Source of the DNA: Notospermus geniculatus | Taxonomy: Eukaryota; Nemertea; Pilidiophora; Heteronemertea; Lineidae | Assembly (NCBI GenBank): GCA_002633025.1 | Contig: NMRB01000014.1 | Location: 746,707 to 810,706, forward strand | Direction of reading: 5' to 3' | DNA: 64,000 nucleotides | Shown: positions 47,201-59,100 of the stretch, piece after piece | Numbering within the stretch: position 1 is the first letter of the stretch | Layout: the number at the start of each line of letters is the position of its first letter | Position numbers and translations under genes: made by a program | The notes under the pieces: generated by a model | Told to the model about the DNA's origin: nothing | Seen by the model: the letters and a program-made list of their open reading frames with translations, nothing else | Databases searched by the model: none

Positions 47201-48263
47201 TTGGCTACTTGCTGTAACTTATAATGGTATCTAAATCATTTCACAGTCATATGATCTCCAAAGCTTCATATAAACTGCCAGGGAATAGACGATTCTCGAA
47301 ATCACAGATCTGCGCACTTCTGCCGAAATCTCAACCAGAACCTCAGTCTGAAACCGGGTGACATGACGCAATCCCTGATTCAGCTATGGTCAACTCTTAC
47401 GCAATGTCTTTAAAGTCACTGTCGTGGGGTTGTCTGTGTCATGTCATTTCAGACCGAGTTTATGGTTAAGATTTCAGCAGAAGTGCGCAGACCTTTGTCG
47501 TTTGCCTCAATTTGAGAACAATCTATTGAGAACTTCATTTCATCACTCTGATCTACCCTTCCTCTTGTTGGTTGCTGAGCAATGTTTCCTTCACTTATAG
47601 GTTGCTACCCATATTATGATGCGGATCCATTCATTTTGACTGAATGTCCCCATGTTATTTTTGCTGGAAATCAACCAGAATACCAAACAAAAGTTTGCAG
47701 AGGTTTGTATTGATCGTTGATGTACTACTGTTTGTATGGTGTTTTTAGGAGGAAATCCATCAGCAAGCTTACATCATTGAAAAGACATGGGCTAATCATC
47801 CCGGTATATCGTTCATTTTGAATAGAGGCTTTGCATATGACATCACAAGCCGCCATGCTGGAGGACACATGCTGCAGAGGCGCAGCGAAATGAGCCGTGC
47901 ACGCCCCAATGACATTAGGTCACATTATGGTCGTCTCACACCTCTGCGCCCTGTGTCCTCCAGAATGGCCGCCAGGATGACGTCATTGCAAAGCCTCTAT
48001 AGAAGTGCCTACATGTACATGTCTTGAAACTGCTGCTGTGGACATCAACATACCAGTAACTCTGTTCCTGCAGAACATAAATTCCATCTCTTGTCCTTTC
48101 AGGTGATCGAGGCCAAGAAGTTTTGTTAGTGTGTGTGCCAAAGTTCAGTACGACAGGAACTTGTGTATTGGTGAATCTTAGGACTATGGAGTGTTCTCCC
48201 CTAGTGTTCCACTCAAATATGCCCATGGAATCACCATCCGTTAGTCCAGATGTAGAAAAATAG
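44219..48263 (+). CDS. POLD2: DNA polymerase delta subunit 2 (p50)
   Basis: Nine exons: 44219-44441, 44732-44853, 45170-45414, 45765-45960, 46189-46269, 46433-46590, 47018-47145, 47601-47702 and 48103-48263, giving 471 aa (human about 469). The protein is the scaffold subunit of the replicative polymerase, holding the catalytic and p66/p12 subunits. It has an N-terminal OB-fold region ([29 protein letters not shown]) and an inactive calcineurin-type phosphoesterase domain ([11 protein letters not shown] near 198, [19 protein letters not shown] near 296, [12 protein letters not shown] near 343, APDTLGCYPYY). The exon 8 donor GTTTGT is weak; all others are ordinary. It is convergent with RPS9. 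Introns 2, 6, 7 and 8 each hold a palindromic MITE. Identification is firm; the last exon is the least conserved part. Confidence 0.95.
44880..44988. repeat. Palindromic MITE in POLD2 intron 2
   Basis: The ends are GGGGCCTGTTTCATAAAG and CTTTATGAAACAGGCCCC. It belongs to the family found in intron 1 of oxygenase copies A, B and A'. Confidence 0.85.
46641..46828. repeat. MITE in POLD2 intron 6
   Basis: GGGAGACTTTACTCCTGTTA with GAGGCC is mirrored by GGCCTCTGACGGCAGGAAAG and TCTCC. Inner arms are AGAACGTCACAAAATTTGAC and its near inverse. A second member is at 62351-62544 in ATAD5. Confidence 0.8.
47286..47526. repeat. MITE in POLD2 intron 7
   Basis: TCTGCGCACTTCTGCCGAAA is mirrored by TTTCAGCAGAAGTGCGCAGA, and CTCAGTCTGAAA by TTTCAGACCGAG. 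The outer parts pair less well. Confidence 0.7.
47822..48000. repeat. Palindromic MITE in POLD2 intron 8
   Basis: ATAGAGGCTTTGCATATGAC is mirrored by GACGTCATTGCAAAGCCTCT, and GGAGGACACA by TGTGTCCTCC. No coding capacity. Confidence 0.8.
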
Positions 48264-48611
48264 ATCACATGAATGACAAAGTCAATCTGCATGTGTGGTC
48301 ATGAAATCGTGAAACTGATGCCATTACTAACTGCCTTCATGTCGATCCAGCAGGTATGTGCTGCACAAACACTAGGCCCCTATCACTTTGTTCTAAATTT
48401 TGCTGAGGTATCTTGCCCGGAAAAGCATTGCAATCACTTCTACCCAGAATGGATGTAAACTGACCATAGACCTTGATATGTCAAGATGGATGGGTATATT
48501 TTGAGCCATGTTGGACCTATGCAGTGTGCTATGTGATATGTACTAGACAAATGTCACACATTTTGAACAACTTCCTTTCATTTATTGTCTAACCTGATGG
48601 AGATTTTTTGT

Positions 48612-48617
48612 AATAAA
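48612..48617 (+). terminator. POLD2 poly(A) signal
   Basis: AATAAA about 350 bases after the POLD2 stop is the likely cleavage signal, giving a short 3' UTR that ends before the mariner relic. Confidence 0.6.
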
Positions 48618-48791
48618 AGTATAAATTGTACATCTGTGTTCTGGCCATTCCAATAGAGGTAACTAATTTGACAGTGGAAGATAATAGCACAGGCACTGCA
48701 GCATTGTTTTTTCCAGTAGAGGCACAGGAGTTCACCTTCTACCACTTCGCAGAACAAAGATCTTGACAAACCTCTCCAGTGTGAGTACATG

Positions 48792-49160
48792 TACAGGGTG
48801 ACCCAAAAAAACCGAACCCATAAAAATGTTAATTAATCCTACATTGGTCCATCAAATATCTTCAAATTTGGTAGACTTAAACTTCAGTCTATGGATGATC
48901 ATTCCACAAAGTTTTAGCCATCCGAGTCAGTTTGCAGAGAATTTTATGTTCTTTCCAAAATGTGCTCCAAATGGCGTCCTNNNNNNNNNNNNNNNNNNNN
49001 NNNNNNNNNNNNNNNNNNNNNNNNNNNGATTTTTATCTGTGGGGGTATCTCAAGGATAATGTGTATGAGAACAGAACAATCCTCAAACAATTGGTGAATT
49101 GAAGGCAGCAATCACAGCAAAGATCAGGGAAATCCCCAAGGAGGAACTTGGCGAAGGTGC
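48792..49160 (+). pseudogene. Tc1/mariner-type transposon relic, interrupted by an assembly gap
   Basis: The left end TACAGGGTGACCCAAAAAAA resembles terminal repeats of this superfamily. After a 47-N gap (48981-49027), the frame reads DFYLWGYLKDNVYENRT and, after a frame slip, AAITAKIREIPKEEL. Both are C-terminal motifs of Tc3/mariner-like transposases. The copy is broken by a frameshift and most of the gene is missing or in the gap. The right end is not seen. Confidence 0.65.
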
Positions 49161-49205
49161 CCACAGAATATTAAGTTAATCTTCTGTGAGCACCTTCCCC
49201 AAGTT
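49145..49205. repeat. Short inverted repeat
   Basis: ACTTGGCGAAGGTGCCCACA is mirrored by TGTGAGCACCTTCCCCAAGT with a few mismatches. It may be part of the adjacent transposon relic. Confidence 0.5.
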
Positions 49206-49396
49206 TAATAGGGAGGCATAAACTCCCTCCAGTTTCAAACCGCTACCCAACTATACACTAGGGCAGGGCAAATGGCAGTTGCCATGGCATTTCCTGTGCC
49301 AGATCCAAATGGGGAGGGGGCTAATTCTGCAACGGATACTCCAGGGATCAGAAGCGTTTAGAACTCCGTCTTTCAACATCCTGTCACACATGTCCT

Positions 49397-49505
49397 GGAC
49401 CCATGTTCTCGAAGCCGTCGTAAGGTTAACGATGTCGTTACGTTATGCATTTTTCCAGTTTTAACGACATCGTTAATGCAACGACGGCTTCGGGAACATG
49501 GGTCC
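49397..49505. repeat. Palindromic MITE between POLD2 and RPS9
   Basis: GGACCCATGTTCTCGAAGCC is mirrored by GGCTTCGGGAACATGGGTCC, and AACGATGTCGTTA by TAACGACATCGTT. Confidence 0.8.
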
Positions 49506-49608
49506 TGGTTCATTAAATGGTGCTTGTAACAACATGCCAGGCACTGAGCTGTCTGCATTTTGGTTCAGAGCTCAATGAAGAGAAAAGCAGATGTTTCAGA
49601 TAGATTTC

Positions 49609-49614
49609 TTTATT
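49609..49614 (-). terminator. RPS9 poly(A) signal
   Basis: AATAAA read on the minus strand lies about 36 bases past the stop codon, giving the very short 3' UTR usual for ribosomal protein genes. A second, overlapping-style signal lies at 49614-49619. Confidence 0.6.
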
Positions 49615-49649
49615 TTATTTCCCTATTTACAGGAAAAGACTCCTTGAAG

Positions 49650-51382
<1,733 letters not shown>

Positions 51383-51851
51383 CTTGTTGATTCAATCAAT
51401 GCCTAAAAATAAGAATTTGTTTTCATACAACCAGCTGTGGCACCTTTATATCGTACTTCAATCGTAAAATAATATTAAATAGACTGAAACCAATAGACTG
51501 ATGAACATTCTTGGTAATTTAGGCTAAGCCTTCCTAAATAAAAATAGGCCTACTACATGCACTACACTATGGCATACATCATGTACATAGCCTACATGTA
51601 TTGTATGGCTGCATGTGTTGGGGCCTAACCACGTGGCCGGCCTGTCGGCCGGCGCCGCCGTTTTTAGCAGCAATGCGCGATGGTCACGTGAAAGCGTCTA
51701 TTTCACTTGAGTTACACAACGTTTTACGCTACGCTAAGTAATATGTAGACTGTAAAAGATATATGCTCCATATCATACAAAATTTATTTCACAAAATGTT
51801 TCAACAACTCATATTTTGGCAATTTAATCGGAGAAATTTCTCAGCACTTAC

Positions 51852-51880
51852 GCCTCGGTGGCCGACGTGCGGAAAAGAGG
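51852..51880 (-). promoter_or_regulatory. RPS9 non-coding first exon with 5'TOP tract
   Basis: On the minus strand the sequence CCTCTTTTCCGCACG runs to a GTAAGT donor at 51851. A pyrimidine tract at the mRNA start is the TOP signal that places ribosomal protein mRNAs under mTOR/LARP1 translational control. The exact start base is inferred. Confidence 0.65.
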
Positions 51881-51881
51881 C

Positions 51882-53024
51882 CCGGTCTTGGGCTGTCGGA
51901 TTAATTTCAACCATTCTCCTCAAGCCAATGATTTAAACTAGTAAGTTAAAGTGATTTTACAAAGGAGATCTATTCTATCCAACTTGCATTGGTATCCAAA
52001 TTTATATCATAAATGCAGAAATTATGTGTAATTCATGTAATTGGTGCAGTCGTAGCGCACTAACTAGAACGCGTATGTAGATTATTGAGATTGTTGGTGA
52101 TTCGGTGTGATACGAATCGTACCTGAACGGTCAGAATCAATCCCGCGTGATTAGATGGCAATCAATGAGAGATTAGTTTATTAATATCCGGATTTTGTTT
52201 TGAAAATTTCTATGAAAAACCAAAACATCTATTTCATAGTTAAGCTCAGGGATATTTGAGTTGTATCGAGGACGTTCTTCCTGACTGGAGACTAGCTCCA
52301 CCCTGGGGTCAAGGACGAAAAATGTTTTAGCGCCAGTTCCGATTTTCATTAATTTTGTTGTTTAATTTCCACTACATACACACAACTGTTTGCTAATTTA
52401 GTGAATTACTCAAATAGTTCATTATCAATACCGGTTGGTCTTCCATGAGGTAAGCTATTGATAAATTTCTTTGGATTCTCCATGATATTCATTCATTCGT
52501 CAACTTGATGTTAGAAGATCAGCAACAGAGCAGAGCAGGGCCGGTGTAACAGTAACGAGTATCCCCCAGTAAAAAGTGTCTGCTTCTGTTGAGTGTTGTT
52601 CCGCGACGGATTAAGGTGCATGGCTGATGGCTATAGAAATCAATCGACAGGGAACAGGATTAGAATGTAACAATACAATAATACAACAAAATGCTTTGTC
52701 CTAGAGACGAGAGTAGCCTAGCTACACGGTAGGCCTAGCTCTTCTTTTTGTAGGCCTATGACAGTTTTTCTAGCCATTTCTAGAGACGGCTCGCTGACGC
52801 AGTGACGGACTGTGACTAGTGAGCAGTTCTCACAACACAAGTTCACCACTAGGCACTACTCCTACCACCCCCGATCCTGGTAGCCTACCTACCACCCTAC
52901 CTACGCCTAGGCTGGCCACGCTAAGGTCAAGGTCAGGAGGCCTAGGATAGGTAGGCCTAGGCCTAGTCCTAGGCCATATCATAGTTTAACCTTTTGTTTA
53001 TTCATGTTCTTGCCTTTCTTTCAG
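51882..53024. other. Intergenic region between RPS9 and ATAD5
   Basis: Shared upstream region of two divergent genes. It contains many TAGGCC/CCTAGG words (52700-52980) and no supported exon. ATAD5 promoter and any earlier 5' UTR exon should lie here. A strong acceptor (TTTCTTTCAG) ends at 53024. Confidence 0.45.
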
Positions 53025-53034
53025 TCCACTTAAA

Positions 53035-53082
53035 ATGATGTCAAATAGTCCCACCAATAATAGTCATAGTGTCAGTCTTTGA
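53035..53082 (+). promoter_or_regulatory. Upstream ORF in the ATAD5 leader
   Basis: ATGATG starts a 15-codon frame ending at TGA before the main start. If the exon beginning at 53025 is used, this uORF, and another ATG at 53124, would precede the coding start and could reduce translation. Confidence 0.4.
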
Positions 53083-53132
53083 TGACTTAAGATCAAGACC
53101 CAAAGACAGTGAAGCCAAGAGATGGGTCATCA

Positions 53133-56100
53133 ATGCCAGGCATCTTGAAAAGGAATCTCAAAACACTCAAGACCCATAGCTACCATCATAATATCATGAT
53201 GGATGTGAAACACATGGTAAGTTGATAATCTGTGTTCTCTGGACAGGTTGAATTGATATTTTGAGACATGCATTTTCACTAGAGTAGACTAGAGTAGACT
53301 TGACATGCTTGATTATTGTGTATTGCCAACTGGAAGATTTCTTTGGCTTTGCCAAGAAGTAACAGAAACAGTAGTGAAGACAATACAGGCCCTTCAAAAG
53401 TGTCACATTGCCATTTCTTAGTAAATGATTGTAATCTTCTTTTCTCTCCTTCAGGAAACTATAAAAGATGGCCCACCTGACATCACAAGTCCTAAGATTA
53501 CAGATTTCTTTCATCAGAAACCGCAGATTACTTCTCCGAAGCCAGCAAAAAGTTTGCTAAACTTTTTCTCTCCAACAAAAGGAAAAGAAAAAGGGGAAGA
53601 CAACACAAAAAAACAGCAGCCATCATGTTCATCAGCAGTGGCAGAGAACAATAATGTTCCTTTTACCAAGATCAGGCCTTCAGAATCATCCAGTAGTACT
53701 GGTATTAGAGGTGAGGTAAAACATGGTGTAGAGAAATCCAAGGGAAAAAAACGGAAAACTGATGACAGTAGATCTTCTGAGCCAAAGAAACGGCGTAAGG
53801 AAAGGGTCGCTGACAATTCCTTAGATGAATTTGATGTATGTGTAACAAAGAAAGAACAAGAAGTTACTGCTGAGAACCCGAAGAAAAGGAAGAAGTCAAA
53901 AAAGAAGAGTGCCAAGAAGGGTAAAAGGTCTGCTTCAAAGACTGATGAGAAAGAAAAAAGGAGTACCTGTGAAAGTGATGTTGAGGTGGAAGATGGTCAA
54001 ATAGAAAGGGGGCCACCAAATGTGACACAATCAAAAGTTGTAAAACTTCCTGACTTAGAAAATGATAATTTGGATTCAGTGGATGATACTGTTGTGTCTG
54101 TCTCTTATGTGGATTTCCTAAGTGAAGTGGTGGATGAAAACAAGAAGAAAGATTGTGCTACAAATACCTGTTCTGAAGGTAAAGGTAAAGCATGTGATGG
54201 TGGTCATGTTGGCAGGGAGAACGCGGAGATTGGTCGGGAGGGAAATCATGCCAGTAGCATGCCAGAAGTCAACAAGGGGTTAGTTGGATCTGAATCAGCT
54301 GAAAAAGACAATCACATATCACAAAAGTTGGGACAGACGAATATCCAGGAGAAATCTTCTGAAGATCCTGTTGGTGAATTTAGTGTGGATAAAAGTGCCA
54401 TGAAGTCAAAAACAAATGTTTCACAAGAAAAAGATGTTGTGGATGGGGATGGTTATGACGGTACGAAACAAACGATCAAAAAAGACAAGCGAAAGAAGAG
54501 AACTGGGAAGGAATCTACGTCAGGAAAGGATATATCTACAGAAGAGAAAAAGAAAAAACACCATGAGAAAAAACATGTGGATACCAAAGCTAATGATGAG
54601 TCACATGACATAAAGCCAGATGAACCAAAGAAGACTGTTGGTATTGCTAAATTTTTTGTTCAGAAAGACTCCGATAAGCAATGTGTTGTGGAAGTTGATG
54701 TCCACTCACCACAACCACCATCTCCGGGAAATTCCTCGAAAGAGAGACGGAGATCTTCGAAAGTTGTTGTTAATTCATCAGACTCGGATAGCATAGAAGA
54801 GATAGGGATGTCGAGTAAGAGCTGCGATTCTGTTTCAGCGGCTGTGGAGGTGAAATACCCAGCTTTTTTCTTTGGAAAAAAGGCAGAGAAGAAGAAGACT
54901 TCAGAATCAGAGAGTGAAAAACCAATGGAAGTAGAAAATGAACACACAGCTGCTGCCATTGCTGAGCCAGATGATGGTCAGGCACCTGTTACTGCACCTG
55001 AAATAAGAGAAGAGATTTTGATTGATTCATCAAGTGAAGGTGACCATAATCCTCCCAGTTTTTGCAGTCCACCTATTCATCAAAAGAAGAAAACAACGCA
55101 AATGACATTCAATTTTTCGGGCGGGAATTTCAAAATGGAGAAAGCGGTGGAAGATGATGCACCTGTGGGTACGTCAGATGATGAATCAAACACGGAGATG
55201 GTTGAAGAAACCTCCGAGGTGAAAGCCAAGAAGAGCCTCTCAGATTTTTTCACCTCAACTCCTAAAGATCAGAAGAAACCGGGGAAGGACAGAAAGAAAG
55301 GAAAGAAGGTTTGGGATGAAAGCACTGAGGATGATATTGAAAGGAAGGTTGCAAAACGGAAAAGTCCTGCTATTAAGAAATCAGGGAAGGACAGAAGTAA
55401 AGGGAAGAAGGTCTTGGATGAAAGCACTGAAGATGATACTGAAGGGAAGGTTGTAAACCGGAAAAGTCCTGCTATTAAGAAATTAGGGAAGGACAGAAGG
55501 AAAGGGAAGAAGGTCTTGGATGAAAGTACCGAAGATGATATTGAAGGGGGTGCTGCTGTTAAGCAGAAAAGTTCTGCAACTAAGAAAAAAGCTTTAAGAA
55601 AAAAAGAAAAGTTAAAGGTTAAGAGCCCGAACTCTAGAGTACAGTCAGAAAGCTTGAAAGATGATGAACAGCTTGAGAATAGTACCAAGAAGGGCAAAAG
55701 GAAAAGGGTTCCTGATTCACCAGAAAATGAGGGGACACCAAAAGATGGGTGTAAAAGAAGAAGGGCCCTGAGAAGCATGTACCGTTCAACAATGGTTGAT
55801 GATGTCACCAGTCCTCTCAGAATAAGATTGACAAGGTGAGGACACAGTCTTTGAATTTCTCCACACTACTGACAGACATCCTTTTCACCTCATGCTGGAT
55901 TCCTAAATTTTTGTTTGATGTTATGTACTGTACATTTGAATTTTCGCTATCTCTACTGCAGAACTGGTGCCAAGGCAGCAAGCACCAGTGATACAGATGA
56001 GACATCACCGCAGAAGACGAGAAGATCAACTAGGGGAGCAGTCAAGGTAAGGGTTTTCTCATTCACCCACTTGCAAGCTATAATGAAAATACAGCTAATA

Positions 56101-59100
56101 GCATCATGCTAGATTTTAACCTAGTGGCTAGTTTTCTGTTGGAGGGCTTTCTTGAGTTCCTTGTTATGTTTCAATGTCTCTAAATGTCTGTCTCAGATTC
56201 ATAACCTGGTTAATGTGTCATTCATGACAATAGTCACCTACGGTAAATCCCTTCATTTTCAAGGCTAAACAAAACAAGTTAAGTGCTGCCCAGTACCTCA
56301 TCCAGAAGGCCCGTGAAAACAAGGCTCAGTCTACCAGTGAGAAGAAGACTAAAGACAAAGAGGTGAAGGCCAAGTCTAAAGTATCCACAAAAGTTAAGAA
56401 GAAATCAGGGAAAGGTGTCTCAACACGAGGGAGGGAAAAATCTGATGAAGAGAACAGAAAGCCTGGCAAAGAGAGGAGGATATCAAAAGATTCCGATGTG
56501 AGCGTGGTCGTGATTGATGATGAAGGGAAGAAAGCCAGCAAAAAGAAGAAAAAGGCTGTGACGCCAAGGAAAAGGCCAGCCCTGCGGAGTCCTCGGAAAG
56601 CAACGCCCAAAAAAACAGGTGGGTTGCATATACTGTTCTTGTCTACTTAAGTTCATCCTAGGGTTGACCTGCTGTGACTTGGGGCAGTATGATTGACTCT
56701 TGCTGTGTCCTTTCAATCAGAACTTTGTTGGATTGTCTCGGAGAGGAGAGTGGCTTGAGTACGCATTCATTAGCTTGCATGTTAGTATATTCCCAATAAC
56801 GACTATTTCAATCTTTTGCAGGAAAAGTTGCTCCTATGTTCATGTCCAAGAAGGAAAAGGAGGCAGCCCTCAAGAAGGAGAAGGAAATAGCTGAAGAAGA
56901 GGCCAAGAGTACCAAAGCTGTTGACACACCAGAAATGATTGAGCACAGACGAATCCGAGATGCCATCATAAAGAGTGGTATATCAGATGAAATCAAACAA
57001 CGTCTAAAACAGGTTGAAGAGACTTCAAAGGCTTCACTTGACTGGCCGCTTTTACCCGGGAGAGATGACAATCATGTTTTACAGAAATTGGCTCCGAAGT
57101 GTGGTTTAGATCTTTGGAATCTGCCTTCCCGAAGCCTTCCACTGAAGAAAGCCCCTGTCGTGCTCACAGATGTTGACCCTACTTTTGTTTCCTGTATTGA
57201 GAAGAGTTTATCAAGTACTGTCCGTATGCCTGAGGTGAGTAGGCCTATCATCCTCAAAAACATTTTGAATTAAGACTTTCCCTGTGTCCACTTTGATCAG
57301 GATGTTTGTTCTACTGGGTAGAGCCATACCTGCTCTTTTGAAAATCCATTTCCTTGCTGACAGGAAATTTCCATGATGACTCAGTGGAATGGCTTGTTTC
57401 AGGTTCCACTTCCTACTGAGGTGTTTTCTGCTGAGGTACTTCAAGGTCTGCTTGGTGAAGTGAGAGATAACACCCCCGGTTTCCCTGTCAGGAAGATGTA
57501 CAAGAGTCTGGTCTCTCGAAAACTGACAAGTGAACAGGAGGCGTTGGATTCTGTTCAAGGTAGGAAAGCCGTGTTGAACTACTGTCTTTCTTGAGCACAA
57601 AATGTTGCCTTGCTGAGGTTACCTTTCAACATGCTGCCCTAATAGACACTTCATACATGCAGGGCGTTTTGAGGAAGATGAACACATTTCAGAATGAAAT
57701 GAGATTCATTGAATTGGGGGGAGATTTTCAGACAGATGAATGAAAGCACGTTGGGGGTCAGGTTAACATAATTGGTGAACTTTTATTCCAGGTATTGAAG
57801 AAGATGTTACAATCATTGTTGATGCACCTGTGACATCACAGAGAGACGCCAGAAAGTCATCTTCCGATTCAGTGATTGTGATAAGTGAAGATGTGGAACA
57901 GGAGGAAATAAAAGGTGAATGTGCTAATTGTCTTGTGTTCTGTTGGAATTCAGTGGATGAATTATTTTGCTTTGGTTGTCGGTTGTTGCACACCATTCAA
58001 CTGGGCCGAGGGTGGTTGGAGCTTTGAATGTTTCTACAGCAAAACATCGTGGGCAACTTTACTAGGTGAGCAGTTCATTCTGGTAAGTTTCCGTGGTACC
58101 GTACTTGCACAGCACAAATTTGCCAATAATTTCTCTTCAGTATGTTACCTCCTTTTGAATATTTCAGAAAAGAAAGAAGAGCACAAGACCAAATCGAGGA
58201 GGAGCGGTCGATTAAGACGAAACAAGAGTACAGATAAAATCTCCAAAGAAATTGAGGAGACTAGTGATACCAAAGTGGAGTCATCTGATCAAACTACTGA
58301 AGGGACCAAGACTGATACTGCTAAAAGTAAGTTAAACTGAATGGTGTACTGATGGTACATGAGTGGTTTTAATCTGTTCCAATCAGTTCATTTCAGGAAA
58401 CCCATTTAAATTCCCAGTTGGATTCGAGACTGAGAGGTCGCCGGTTTGCGTCAAATGCTCTGAAAGGATCAATTGAACACTGAATGAGCTGCTCCTTGAG
58501 TTCCCCAGAAAGGTTTCTGGAGAGACTGGGGTAATAATGTGGGCCACCTGGAGACTCTATAAACTGGGAAAGAGCTCTATACAAGCAGCACGGTAATACA
58601 TGTATTCTCATCTTTATCACTTCAGAGGATGATAGACCCATGAAAAATCTTTTGTGGACTGACATGTACCAGCCCTGTAGTGCCTTAGACATCATCGGTA
58701 ATTCTAACGCTGTGAAGAAGCTGAAGACCTGGCTCACTGGATGGAAGGAGCGAGTCGATCGTGAGGCAAGAAAACAGAAGATTCTCGAACGAAAGGAGGC
58801 AAAGAAGAACAAGAATAAGAAAGGTATGGGTAGGCCTAACATGTCTGTAAAGACCTTGAGCCAGGCATTTTGACCTTATGAACTCGCATTCAGCTAGCAG
58901 TTGACCACAGTTAGCACTCCTTGCACTTCTGTGAAAATCTTTGCTTATTCCTCCGCAGGGTCTGAATCTAGTAGCAAGTGGTTGACCGATGATGAGAGTG
59001 ATTTTGAGTTGAGCGACATGAGTGGTGATGACTGCGAGGATGAGGAGATGACCAACACAATGCTGCTGACTGGACCTCATGGAATAGGGAAAACTTCCAC

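Noticed and set aside
53514-55808. Long antisense ORFs opposite the large ATAD5 exon
   Set aside because: They are by-products of the Lys/Glu/Ser-rich coding strand and show no independent motifs.
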